Shown here one piece after another: positions 19,302 to 28,117 of a DNA stretch of 53,359 bases; the first letter of the stretch is position 1, and every line of letters starts with the position of its first letter. The DNA lies in assembly GCA_016793115.1 (NCBI GenBank), contig JAEUIN010000111.1, positions 1 through 53,359 on the forward strand, written 5' to 3'. This DNA is from Planctomycetaceae bacterium. GTDB lineage: Bacteria; Planctomycetota; Planctomycetia; Pirellulales; PNKZ01. The notes under the pieces are model-generated. The model was not told the origin of the DNA. It ran no database searches and saw only the letters and a list, made by a program, of their open reading frames with translations. The translations under genes were made by a program, and so were the position numbers.

Positions 19302-20057
19302 ATGAACCTTATCGAATTGAAATGGCCCGACGTGGCGGCGCTCTCGCGCGACGTGCCGGTGGTGATTCCCGTCGCGGCGCTTGAGCAACACGGCCGGCAC
19401 ATGCCCGTGTTTACGGACAGCATGCTCTTGGGCGAGATCGTGCGCCGAGCCGGCGAACGGCTCGGCGAACGCGTACTTTGGACGCCGCTGCAATGGCTCG
19501 GTAACTCGGAGCATCACTTAGATTTTCCCGGCTCGATGTCGGCCGCGCCGCGCACATACCTGAATCTGCTGCGCGAAATGGCGGAAAACTTCATCGCATA
19601 CGGCTTCAAGCGGATCGTGTTTTTGAACGGCCACGGCGGCAACCACGTTCCCGGCAGCCAGGCGGTCTACGAACTGCGCCAGAAGTATCGCAAGCGAAAC
19701 GACCTGTTGCTGTTGTTCGCCACCTATTGGGATTTGGGAAAGCCCTGGGATACGCTCCCGGAGCTCAAGCAGCGACGGATGGGACATGCATGCGAGTTTG
19801 AAACGTCGATGATGTTGCGCATTGCGCCGCACTTGGTGGGGGATCATCGGGCGACGCCGACGGTGGAATTCGGTTCGCCGTTCGAGCCGGCCGTGCGGGG
19901 GTGGACGATGCCCGACCGCAGCGAGCCGGGGCACATCGGCGAAGCGAACGCGGCGACGGCGGAAAAGGGTGAGCATTTGTTCGCGACGTTTGCCGCGGGC
20001 GCCGTCGCGTTTCTCGAACGGGTCGTCGCTTGGGACGGTAAGAGCTGGAGCGGCTAG
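19302..20057 (+). CDS. Creatininase/creatinine amidohydrolase family protein
   Basis: 251 residues, matching the whole creatininase (MftE-like) family. Metal-ligand motifs are present: E28/H30 in LEQHG, D39, H111 in NGHGGN, and E165/E167 in GHACEFETS. No signal peptide, so cytoplasmic. The family hydrolyses cyclic amides or formamides, or trims peptides; the substrate here is not apparent because no mycofactocin or creatinine gene is nearby. It diverges from the phosphatase across a 214-bp region. The next gene begins 106 bp downstream. Confidence 0.92.
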   Translation: MNLIELKWPDVAALSRDVPVVIPVAALEQHGRHMPVFTDSMLLGEIVRRAGERLGERVLWTPLQWLGNSEHHLDFPGSMSAAPRTYLNLLREMAENFIAYGFKRIVFLNGHGGNHVPGSQAVYELRQKYRKRNDLLLLFATYWDLGKPWDTLPELKQRRMGHACEFETSMMLRIAPHLVGDHRATPTVEFGSPFEPAVRGWTMPDRSEPGHIGEANAATAEKGEHLFATFAAGAVAFLERVVAWDGKSWSG

Positions 20058-20163
20058 ATTCTATTTTGTCGCTCGTGGAGATCCGGCCGGCTATGTTTGA
20101 ATGCGCCGCGATGAATTGCTTGCGGCCCTTCGCCACGCTCGTCAACTCACCGAGTTCGAAGTA

Positions 20164-21543
20164 ATGTTCAAGCGCGCCTTACTCGTCACCGTCGTCTTGC
20201 TCTTGGAAAACGCGGCTGCATCGGCTGCGGAGCTCAAAGTCGGCACGTTCGCGATCGACGTCACGCCGCCGGTTGGCGCATCGCTGTGCGACGGGCTGGT
20301 GCGGCCGGTCGAGTCGGTCGATGATCCGTTGTCGGCGCGGGGCGTCGTACTCGTCGGCGCCGGCGAGCCGATTGTGCTCATCGCCTTCGATTGGGTCGGC
20401 ATCGGCAACTCGGGCTACGATCAACTGCGCGAGGCCGTTGCCAAAGCGGTCGGCACGAAAGCCGACCGCGTCGCCGTGCATTCGCTCCATCAACACGACG
20501 CTCCCGGGCTCGATTTCGATGCCGACGATTTGGCGGCGATGCACGGCCTGCAAGGCGTGATCTGCAATCCTGTGTTTGCCCGCGACGTGCTGAAGCGGAC
20601 GGCCGAGGCGGCCAAAGACGCGGCGGCGAAGGCGAAGCCGGCGACGCATGTGGGCGTCGGCAAAGCGAAGATCGAGCAAGTGGCCTCGGCGCGGCGCGTG
20701 ATCGGGCCCGACGGCAAAGTGAAGTTCACCCGCACCAGTGCGACGAAGAATGCCGAAGCGCGGGCCGAGCCGGAAGGGACGATCGATCCGTACGTGCAAC
20801 TGCTTAGTTTCTGGAACGGAGAGACGCCGCTCGCCGTGCTCTCCTACTACGCGACGCATCCGATGAGCTACTACGGCCAGGGCCGCGTGAGCGCCGACTT
20901 CATCGGACTGGGTCGCAACGCCAATGAAAAAGCGAGCGGCGTGCCGCAGGTGCATTTCAACGGCGCAGGCGGCAACGTAACCGCGGGCAAATACAACGAC
21001 GGCGATCCGAAGAACCGCGCGATCCTCACCGAGCGCGTCGCCGCCGGCATGGCCGCGGCCTGGAAGGCGACCGAGAAGACGCCTCTCGATACGGCCGACG
21101 TGGCGTGGCGCGTCGAAGCGGTCGTGCTGCCGCTCAGCCCGCGCTATGTGGACGAAAAGCCGCTCTTAGAAAAGCTGGCCGACGAATCACTCAAGCCGGG
21201 CGCCCGCGCTCAGTTCGCGCGCCATGCGACGTTTGCGCGGCGGATCAAGGCGGGACACAAGATTCCTGTTCAATTGCTCAAGGTAGGGCCGGCGTATGTG
21301 TTGCACATGCCGGGCGAGTTGTTTGTCGAGTATCAATTGGCGGCGCAGCAGATGCGGCCCGGCGAGCCGGTGATGATGGCCGCCTACGGCGACTACGGAC
21401 CGGGCTATATCGGCATGAGTTGGTCGTATCCGCAAGGCGGCTACGAGACGGGCGTGGTGTCGCGCGTCGCGCCGGAAGTGGAAGGCGTGTTGATGCCGGC
21501 AATGCGTCGGCTGCTCGGTTCGGAAGCGACGGCCGCGAAGTGA
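20164..21543 (+). CDS. Exported neutral/alkaline ceramidase-like hydrolase
   Basis: 459 residues from the ATG at 20164, which starts a signal peptide (ALLVTVVLLLENAAASA); the longer frame from 20101 adds only a non-family leader. The N-terminal-domain fold of neutral/alkaline non-lysosomal ceramidases is suggested by FAIDVTPPVGASLCDG, the His-rich HSLHQHDAPGLD, THPMSYYG and HFNGAGGNVTAGKYNDG. Planctomycetes carry many such proteins whose substrates are unknown, so an amidase or lactonase-type role is as likely as ceramide cleavage. It ends SYPQGGYETG...MRRLLGSE. It may share a transcript with the preceding creatininase gene. Confidence 0.85.
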   Translation: MFKRALLVTVVLLLENAAASAAELKVGTFAIDVTPPVGASLCDGLVRPVESVDDPLSARGVVLVGAGEPIVLIAFDWVGIGNSGYDQLREAVAKAVGTKADRVAVHSLHQHDAPGLDFDADDLAAMHGLQGVICNPVFARDVLKRTAEAAKDAAAKAKPATHVGVGKAKIEQVASARRVIGPDGKVKFTRTSATKNAEARAEPEGTIDPYVQLLSFWNGETPLAVLSYYATHPMSYYGQGRVSADFIGLGRNANEKASGVPQVHFNGAGGNVTAGKYNDGDPKNRAILTERVAAGMAAAWKATEKTPLDTADVAWRVEAVVLPLSPRYVDEKPLLEKLADESLKPGARAQFARHATFARRIKAGHKIPVQLLKVGPAYVLHMPGELFVEYQLAAQQMRPGEPVMMAAYGDYGPGYIGMSWSYPQGGYETGVVSRVAPEVEGVLMPAMRRLLGSEATAAK

Positions 21544-21569
21544 CCCGCCGCGAATAACTCGCCGTTTAT

Positions 21570-21600
21570 TTGACACCCGCCGGCGAACTGTCACGATAAC
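21570..21600 (+). promoter_or_regulatory. Possible promoter upstream of the secreted protein at 21689
   Basis: TTGACA at 21570-21575 and GATAAC at 21595-21600, separated by 19 bp. The spacing is long for sigma70. The same stretch contains TGACA/TGTCA in inverted orientation. Confidence 0.3.
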
Positions 21601-21688
21601 GCGAGCGGCCGTGCGCGCACTCGATCGCAACGTGCGCGATGCTCCCCGCCTCTCCATCGCTTTGCCGATTCTTATTCAGGAGTTGCAC

Positions 21689-22822
21689 ATGAAACGGCAG
21701 GTTCTTTTCTCGTTGGCTTGCTTCGCCGCAGCGATGTTCGCGGCGGACGCTCGCTCGGCATATGCCAAGGCTTTGGCCGCGACAACCCTCGGCAAAGTCG
21801 AACTCAAGAGCGCCGACGTGCTCGCCTTCGGCCCGGAAGGAACGTTGTTGATCGGAGACGGGCGGGCCGCGGCGATCTTCGCCGTGAAGACGGAAGCCTC
21901 GAAACCGCAAGCGAAGCTTGCCGGCGAGATCAAAGGAATTAACGCCAAACTGGCCGCCGCGGTCGGCGCCCCGGCCGACGGCATCGAGATCGTCGATTTG
22001 GCCGTGAACCCGGAAACGAACGTCGCTTACTTCGCCGTCCGCAAGCAAGACGATAAGGCGTCGATCGTGCTCACGCTCGACGGAGCCGGCGACGTGGGGC
22101 TCGTCAATCTCGACAGCGTCGACTACGTACGCGTCGCGCTGCCGACCGACGGCGCGCCGATCACGAAGATCACCGACGTCGCTTGGGCCGAGGAGAAGTT
22201 GATCGCCGCGGCCGGCGCCTCGGAAGAATTCGCGTCGAAAATCTTCGTCGCCCCTGCTCCGCTCAAGCCCGACATGAGCGGCGAACTCTACAGCGCCGAG
22301 ACTTTCCATGTGGCCCACAACAAATGGGAGACGAAGGCGCCGATGAGCACGATCATGCCGTTCCAAGAGGGAGGCAAGACGTACGTGGCCGGGGCGTTCG
22401 CTTGCACGCCGGTCGTGAAGTACCCGCTCGAGTCGCTCTCGGCCGGAGCCCACGTGAAAGGGATGAGCGTGCTGGAGCTCGGCTCGGGTAACCGGCCGCT
22501 CGACATGTTCACCTACCGGAAAGACGGCAACGAGTTCGTCTTGGCCAATACGTTCCGCTTCCATCATGAGAAGCGGCCGTTTGGGCCGAGCCCATACTGG
22601 ACGGTGAAGTTCGAACGCTCGCTGCTCGACGAGAAGGAGAACATTAACGAGAAGGCGCTCAAGCGGCTCAAGAACGGCGCCGACCCGGCGACGGATCGGG
22701 TTGTGATGATCGACGCCTATCACGGCGTAACGCAGATGGACAAGCTCGGCGAAAGCGAAGCCCTGGTGCTGCGGCTCAACGCCGACAAATCGCTCGACTT
22801 GGCCGTGCTGCCCCTGCCGTAA
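21689..22822 (+). CDS. Secreted protein of unknown function, possibly beta-propeller
   Basis: 377 residues. AGGAG (21678-21682) lies 6 nt before the ATG at 21689, which opens a signal peptide (VLFSLACFAAAMFAADARSA). The mature part has repeating beta patterns such as DVLAFGPEGTLLIGDG, DLAVNPETNVAYFAVR and ITDVAWAEEKLIAAAG, spaced about 60 residues apart. This suggests a propeller. The C-terminal third contains PFQEGGKTYVAGAFACTPV and ends DLAVLPLP. No catalytic motif or named family was recognised. It is followed after 15 bp by another secreted gene, so the two probably form an operon. Confidence 0.8.
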   Translation: MKRQVLFSLACFAAAMFAADARSAYAKALAATTLGKVELKSADVLAFGPEGTLLIGDGRAAAIFAVKTEASKPQAKLAGEIKGINAKLAAAVGAPADGIEIVDLAVNPETNVAYFAVRKQDDKASIVLTLDGAGDVGLVNLDSVDYVRVALPTDGAPITKITDVAWAEEKLIAAAGASEEFASKIFVAPAPLKPDMSGELYSAETFHVAHNKWETKAPMSTIMPFQEGGKTYVAGAFACTPVVKYPLESLSAGAHVKGMSVLELGSGNRPLDMFTYRKDGNEFVLANTFRFHHEKRPFGPSPYWTVKFERSLLDEKENINEKALKRLKNGADPATDRVVMIDAYHGVTQMDKLGESEALVLRLNADKSLDLAVLPLP

Positions 22823-22837
22823 GGCGAAGTCGCTGCG

Positions 22838-23974
22838 ATGTCGAGTTATCTTGTCGTATTGGCGTTGCTGGCCGCCGAACCGCACGTCGTCGACCCTCGG
22901 GTTCATCTATCTATTGAGCCCGAGGGAGATGATCCGACGCGAGTCGTCGTGCGGTATGTGCTGCCGACGAACTTAGCGGGAAAGCTGCCGGCAGGTCCGC
23001 TTGATGAGGCGATCGGGCGGCGGTATCTCACGCTGGGACTGATCAATAAAGAGAAGTGGGAAGAAACCGGTCCGCCGGTGTTCGGGTACTACGACGTCCG
23101 CGGCAGTCGTTTGGAGTTTCGTCCGCGATTCGGCTTGGTGCGCGATGCCCACTATCGCGGCCAAGTCTATGAAGAGATTGACGGTCGGCCGGCATTTGTC
23201 GCAAGCGTCGGCTTTCAAGTCCCGCGGCACGGCGATGCGCCACCGACTAGAGTCAGTTCGATCTCGCCGCAAGCCGAGCTCTTGCCGGCGAACGTGTTGC
23301 GTTTCTACGTGACGTTCTCGCGGCCGATGCGCGAAGGTCGCGAAGTTCTGGAGCGGATCAAGCTTTATCAAGTCAACGGCGCAGAGATCTCCGCCCCCTG
23401 GCGCGAAGTCGAGTTGTGGGACGACGACGCCACACGGCTGGCTCTCTACATCCATCCGGGGCGCATCAAGCAGGGCGTCAATTTGCGCGAAGAGTTCGGA
23501 CCGGTTTTGCGGCCGGGGGAGGAATACGTTCTCGAAGTGACCGACGAGTTGCGCGACTTCCGCGGCCGGAAGATCAAGCCGTTCAAGCTTGAGTTTCGCG
23601 CCGGAGTGGAAGTTCGCTCGCGGATCGATCTCGCCAAATGGAGTATTCATCGCCCGCGCGCCGGCACGACGGAAAAGTTGATCGTCGAGTTCGACCGCCC
23701 GCTCGACTCGGCCTCGGCGCTGCGCTTCGTGCAACTGGTCGACGAACGAGGTGAACCGATCTCAGGCGGCTTCCAGGTGTTTACTCGCTACGCCGTCGTC
23801 GAACCCGCCGCCGCTTGGAAGGCGGGACGCCTCAAGCTTCGGGTCGACCCGCGTTTGGAAGACGTCTGCGGCAATACTCCGGTGCGCGTGTTCGATCATG
23901 ATTTGGCAACGCCGACGGTCGACGTGCTCCCGCCCATGCTGGAAAGGCTCATCGAGATTCGGGAGCCGGAATAG
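22838..23974 (+). CDS. Secreted protein with Ig-like beta domains
   Basis: 378 residues; a short signal sequence (SSYLVVLALLAAEP) starts at the ATG at 22838. The body is beta-rich. Segments such as ANVLRFYVTFSRPMREG, GRIKQGVNLREEFGPVL and TTEKLIVEFDRPLDSASA follow the pattern of bacterial SbsA-type Ig-like domains, which look for 'functional form ... threshold' strands. The exact domain count is uncertain, with two such units probable. No enzyme motif is seen. It lies 15 bp after the preceding secreted gene and converges with the VWA gene across 74 bp. Confidence 0.75.
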   Translation: MSSYLVVLALLAAEPHVVDPRVHLSIEPEGDDPTRVVVRYVLPTNLAGKLPAGPLDEAIGRRYLTLGLINKEKWEETGPPVFGYYDVRGSRLEFRPRFGLVRDAHYRGQVYEEIDGRPAFVASVGFQVPRHGDAPPTRVSSISPQAELLPANVLRFYVTFSRPMREGREVLERIKLYQVNGAEISAPWREVELWDDDATRLALYIHPGRIKQGVNLREEFGPVLRPGEEYVLEVTDELRDFRGRKIKPFKLEFRAGVEVRSRIDLAKWSIHRPRAGTTEKLIVEFDRPLDSASALRFVQLVDERGEPISGGFQVFTRYAVVEPAAAWKAGRLKLRVDPRLEDVCGNTPVRVFDHDLATPTVDVLPPMLERLIEIREPE

Positions 23975-24048
23975 TACAGCGCGTTGCGGCCGTAGCCCCC
24001 TGCCCTCGCCGTGCATCTGCGGAGAACGCGAGGCGAGAAAACAATACA

Positions 24049-26178
24049 CTAGATTTTCGGCGGAGCAAACGGCGTGACGAGTTGGCGGCGGTTGCCCGGC
24101 GGCGGGTTCGGGTTGAAGTACCGCGGGAAGAGTTCGTAGCCGTACGAGCGCGAAAGCTCGTAATCGGCCCGCGTCGCCCAGGGAGTTCCGTCGTATTCCT
24201 TGATCACGGTGCGGAACATCGCTTCCGCCTCTTCGATCAGCGGCCGCGTGATCTTGTCGGCCGTCGTCTGCCTGCGTTCGGAAAGCTGCCAATCGCGGAG
24301 CGCTCGGTTCGGCGTCGGCGGGTCGGTCGGCTTGGGGTTCGCCTTAAACATGGCCAGATAAGAGCCGTATTCATACACGCGGGCTTTATAGGCGACGAGC
24401 TGCGCGAGGATCAAATCGTAGTGCGCCCGCCAGCGCGGTTCTTTTTCGCGGTCGCGCAGCGGCTTGGCGGCGCGAAGCGTTCTCTCTGCGGCGTCGAGAT
24501 AGAGCACGTATTGCTTGGCCTTCGCCGTCTCAGCGTCGAGTTCGCGCGCCAAGTCGGAGCGGTCGGGCGGAAAGGTCGTCGCGAGGTTGATGTAGCGACC
24601 GATCTCCGGCTTGTACGGATTCAGGTCGTTGATCACCTTCCAGATGGTGGCGCGGAGCGGATTGTAGTCGCGTGACTTCGCGTAGTCTTCGCGACTTCGG
24701 ACGTCGGGCAAGTAGGGACGCAGCTTTTCGAAATCGAACGGCTCGTCGGGATTCGTTTCGTCGCGGCGGAACATCGCCAGTTCGGGGCTCGGCAGCATCA
24801 AGAACATGCCACCCGTCTCCCGCGCGAGCCGCACTTGTTCATACGGCCCGAATCCGCTTGGATGAGAATCCGTGCGACGATCGATCCCTTCGGTTTGCAG
24901 CAATTCGACATACGGCGTTTCGGGCCCGCGATCGATGGCGACGACGTATTGCCGGCTCGCCGTGCCGCCGCCGACGATAGGCCGCGTCACCGTCCACTCC
25001 ATGTGCGCGAACGGATAGCCGAACACGGCTTCGCGGCCGAGCACGTAGACCGAGGCCTTGGCCGACTTACAGGCTTCGATGGTCGGCTCGAGCGAGCGAA
25101 GGTTGTCGTTCGGATTGCCGCTCTCGTCGCTCACGAGCACGGTCATCAGTTGCCTGCCTCCGCCGGCGCCGCTGAACGAGCGGAAGTTGACGATCGTTTT
25201 CGCGACCGCTTGGCACATCAGTTCCTCGCCCGATTCATCGACCGGAATCGCACCGATCGCCTCGCGAATCTGCTTGATCGACGTCGTCGGTTTCTGCGTG
25301 TGGACGGCGAAGCCTGCGCCATAGCTGACGACGCCGGTCCAGAGCGCGTCGCCACGGGCCGCGCTGGAGAGGCCCAACTCTTCGTACACGCGCTCGAGGC
25401 GGCCTGCGATCTCCTTCTGATCGTCTTTCATCGACAGCGATTGGTCGAAGATCCAGACGACGAGCACTTTTCCCTTCGCGAGTCGGTTGAGAATTTCGCG
25501 GGTGAGAATGTCCATCGCCGTGTCGTAGCCGTCGGCGGCGACGAGCGGCTCGCCCAGCGTGCCGTTGGGAACGCTCGCGGCGAGGGCGTCGCCGGAGGCG
25601 GTCAGCACGTTGACCGCGCCGACGTCGATCCGCAGATTCGAGGGGCGATCGACCACGGCGGTGTTGAGTTGCGGCCGTTGCACTTGGGCGGCGCGCACAA
25701 GGCTCGACATCGCGGTCGCGCCCGACAGCGCGGATGCGCTCGAGGGGGGCGCGAGCTGCGTCGCCGGTACAAGGTTGCGGTCGAGACGTTGCACGATTTG
25801 GTCGACCGGCGGCGGTCGTTCGACTGAGGCTTCGATCACGACCACCGGGGGACGGATGAGCGGCGGAACGATCAGAAGTCCCAACAACAGAATCAGAGCG
25901 AAGTGCAGCATGGCCGAAGCGAGTCCGGCGAGTGCGGAGAAAAACAACTCACGACCGATGCGCGGACGGGCCGGCTCCGGCAAAGGGTCGCTCGGTCCGG
26001 CCGCCGCCGGCTCCGTGGCCCACCGCTGCGGCTCGTCGACCGGCTGAGCAATGTAAGTCGGCTGCGGAACGGACTGAGTCGCCGAAAGAAGAGGCGGTGG
26101 GACCGCCGCGGCGGTCGGCAGCGGCGGCGGGACCGGAGCCGTCCAGGGAGACGGGATGAGACCGGAATCGGTGCTCAC
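24049..26178 (-). CDS. VWA-domain membrane protein with proline-rich cytoplasmic N-terminus
   Basis: 709 residues. A GTG at 26178 is chosen because GAGGA lies 8 nt upstream; the open frame continues to another GTG at 26256. The first 70 residues are rich in Pro (VPPPLPTAAAVPPPLL). A transmembrane segment at about 77-108 is followed by a linker and a von Willebrand factor A domain with the MIDAS motif DQSLS near residue 242. The C-terminal 250 residues are helical and charged (TLRAAKPLRDREKEPRWRAH). The layout is like large planctomycete VWA proteins thought to organise extracytoplasmic assemblies; no specific partner is visible. The stop converges on the Ig-like gene. Confidence 0.88.
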   Translation of the reverse strand: MSTDSGLIPSPWTAPVPPPLPTAAAVPPPLLSATQSVPQPTYIAQPVDEPQRWATEPAAAGPSDPLPEPARPRIGRELFFSALAGLASAMLHFALILLLGLLIVPPLIRPPVVVIEASVERPPPVDQIVQRLDRNLVPATQLAPPSSASALSGATAMSSLVRAAQVQRPQLNTAVVDRPSNLRIDVGAVNVLTASGDALAASVPNGTLGEPLVAADGYDTAMDILTREILNRLAKGKVLVVWIFDQSLSMKDDQKEIAGRLERVYEELGLSSAARGDALWTGVVSYGAGFAVHTQKPTTSIKQIREAIGAIPVDESGEELMCQAVAKTIVNFRSFSGAGGGRQLMTVLVSDESGNPNDNLRSLEPTIEACKSAKASVYVLGREAVFGYPFAHMEWTVTRPIVGGGTASRQYVVAIDRGPETPYVELLQTEGIDRRTDSHPSGFGPYEQVRLARETGGMFLMLPSPELAMFRRDETNPDEPFDFEKLRPYLPDVRSREDYAKSRDYNPLRATIWKVINDLNPYKPEIGRYINLATTFPPDRSDLARELDAETAKAKQYVLYLDAAERTLRAAKPLRDREKEPRWRAHYDLILAQLVAYKARVYEYGSYLAMFKANPKPTDPPTPNRALRDWQLSERRQTTADKITRPLIEEAEAMFRTVIKEYDGTPWATRADYELSRSYGYELFPRYFNPNPPPGNRRQLVTPFAPPKI

Positions 26179-26321
26179 GGATAGTTCCTCATCGGCCGCC
26201 GCTTGGTGATTTCGCCGCTTGCAGCCAAGTTGCCCTGCTTTCTCGCGGATTTCCACTATAGAGGTGCGGGCGAAGCGGGGTCAAGAAAAGTCGGACGCCG
26301 TTATTTCGGATAGTATGCTTG

Positions 26322-26364
26322 GGAGTGCGGCCAAACCGCACTCCACCGGCTGTCTTGCAGCCGG
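26322..26364 (+). promoter_or_regulatory. Two adjacent hairpins in the leader of the ROK-like kinase
   Basis: GGAGTGCGG-CCAAA-CCGCACTCC is a perfect 9-bp stem with a 5-nt loop. It is followed one base later by CCGGCTG-TCTTG-CAGCCGG. TAGTAT at 26311-26316 could be the -10, which would place the first hairpin at or near the 5' end of the mRNA, 28 nt or more before the ATG at 26392. The role (stability, regulation or a dispersed repeat) is unknown. Confidence 0.55.
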
Positions 26365-26391
26365 GCTGTTATTTCTCGAGCGACTACCGTG

Positions 26392-27048
26392 ATGCAAGTT
26401 TTGGCAATCGACATCGGCGGCACGAACGTCAAGTTTCTGACGGGTAATGCGACCGAACCGCGGCGGTTTCCTTCCGGTCCGACATTAACCCCGCAGGCGA
26501 TGGTGGAACAGATTTTGGCCGCGACGGCGGATTGGCACTTCGACGCCGTGACGATCGGATATCCGGGTCCGGTCGTTTACAACAAGATCTTGCTGGAGCC
26601 GAAGAATCTCGGTCGCGGTTGGATCGGCTACGACTTCGCCGCCGCGCTAGGCAAGCCGACTAAGCTCATCAACGACGCGGCCATGCAGGCCCTCGGCAGC
26701 TACGAAGGGGGACGGATGCTCTTTCTGGGCCTCGGCACCGGCCTAGGAACGACACTGATCATCGACAAAGTCATCGCGCCGATGGAGTTGGCACACCTGC
26801 CCTATCGCAAAGGGCGGACTTTCGAAGATTACGTGGGCGAACGCGGACTGGTGAAACTCGGCAAAAAGAAGTGGCATCGAGCCGTGTTCGACGTGACGAT
26901 GCGGCTGAAAGCGGCGCTGGTGGCCGATTACGTCGTGCTGGGCGGCGGTAATGCCAAAAAGCTGGAGGAATTGCCTCCGGGCGCGCGACTCGGCAACAAC
27001 GCCAATGCCTTCACCGGCGGTTTCCGACTTTGGCACGACTACGAATGA
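26392..27048 (+). CDS. ROK-fold sugar kinase, polyphosphate-glucokinase-like
   Basis: 218 residues. The ATP/phosphate-binding motif DIGGTNVKF is at the N-terminus, GYPGPV and the catalytic-Asp segment LINDAAMQALG follow, and GLGTGLGTTLI is the second phosphate loop. The zinc-binding CxCGxxGCxE cluster of classical ROK kinases is absent. The short length and VLGGGNAKK near the C-terminus are like polyphosphate glucokinases. It would phosphorylate glucose or a related sugar using polyphosphate or ATP; this is inferred from the family. ATG 26392 is used, with an adjacent GTG one codon earlier. No operon partner. Confidence 0.88.
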   Translation: MQVLAIDIGGTNVKFLTGNATEPRRFPSGPTLTPQAMVEQILAATADWHFDAVTIGYPGPVVYNKILLEPKNLGRGWIGYDFAAALGKPTKLINDAAMQALGSYEGGRMLFLGLGTGLGTTLIIDKVIAPMELAHLPYRKGRTFEDYVGERGLVKLGKKKWHRAVFDVTMRLKAALVADYVVLGGGNAKKLEELPPGARLGNNANAFTGGFRLWHDYE

Positions 27049-27202
27049 ACGTTCGCCGGCTTGGTTTGGCATCGCGCGGAATTCCGTCCGCGGTGCGCAG
27101 CGGATTTCAGTCGAGTACGTCCGGCGGCCGTATTCCAATAACTCGCGGAAAGCGTGGCTAGGCGAGCGACACTTGCGCTATTCGCCGCCCGCTCTCCCCC
27201 GG

Positions 27203-28117
27203 CTACGGCATCGGGTGCTTCTGGAAGAAATCCCAAATCAAGTCGTTGGCGGCGACGTCCTTTGTGCTTTTGCCCAAGATCGCCAGCGGGATCTCCCGGC
27301 CCGGCCAGGTGTGGCCGCCGTTTTCAATTTTGACCAGCACGACCTCGCTGCCGTCGCGACCTGAGCCGTAGGTGTAGCGGCGGACGGACGTACCGTCGTT
27401 GGATTTGTCGGGGAGTTGTTCTTCCCGCGGCGTCTCGGCGCAGGCGTCGTGCCGCACCCAGAACTGAATCGTTTCGTCGACGCCGCGGAACTTGATCAGC
27501 GGTTTGTTTACCTGCGGGCCGGTCCAAGGGACGAATGCGTCGGCCGTGCCGTGAATTTGCATGACCGGCACGGCGCGCTTCGGCAGCGGCTTTTCAAGCG
27601 CGAGCGTGCCGCCGACCGGGGCGATCGCCGCGATGCGATCGGAGAGTTCGACGCCGAGGCGGTGGCACATCATCCCGCCGTTAGACAGACCGGTCGCAAA
27701 AACTCGTCGCTTATCGACATTGGCCGCGGTCGCTAAGTCGTCGAGCAGCATGGCGGTGAATTTCACGTCGTCACGTTTGGAGTCTTCGACCTGCGACGGC
27801 ATGCCGCCGGAGTTCCAAGTGAAGATCATGCCGTTAAGCCCCGTGCCGTTCGGGTAGACGGCCAAAAAACCGGCGTCGTCGGCTTTCTTATTGAGCCCCG
27901 TAATCGCAATCATGATCGCGGCGTTGTTAATCGCGCCGTGGTAGCAAAGCACGACGGGGGTCGGCTTTTGCGGATCGTAGTTCCTCGGCACGTGAACGAC
28001 GTAGGATCGTTCTAATTCGTTCACGGTGAGCTTGCGCTCGTGGTTGCCCGGCGAGAGCGACGCCGGGGCGGCCGGTTCGGCTGCTAGGAGCGCGACGAGC
28101 AACAAGGCGGCGGTCAC
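27203..28117 (-). CDS. Exported esterase, PHB-depolymerase/LpqC family
   Basis: 304 residues, alpha/beta hydrolase of the LpqC/poly(3-hydroxybutyrate)-depolymerase type. The nucleophile elbow is GLSNGG, the oxyanion segment is LCYHGAINN, and the probable Asp and His are in HGTADAFVPW and NGGHTWPG. A short signal peptide (LLLVALLAAEPAAP) indicates export. It may cleave feruloyl, acetyl or polyester bonds; the substrate is not determined. The GTG start at 28117 overlaps the upstream hydrolase stop (GTGA), so translation is coupled. It is the last gene of a three-gene run and converges on the ROK-like kinase. Confidence 0.9.
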   Translation of the reverse strand: MTAALLLVALLAAEPAAPASLSPGNHERKLTVNELERSYVVHVPRNYDPQKPTPVVLCYHGAINNAAIMIAITGLNKKADDAGFLAVYPNGTGLNGMIFTWNSGGMPSQVEDSKRDDVKFTAMLLDDLATAANVDKRRVFATGLSNGGMMCHRLGVELSDRIAAIAPVGGTLALEKPLPKRAVPVMQIHGTADAFVPWTGPQVNKPLIKFRGVDETIQFWVRHDACAETPREEQLPDKSNDGTSVRRYTYGSGRDGSEVVLVKIENGGHTWPGREIPLAILGKSTKDVAANDLIWDFFQKHPMP

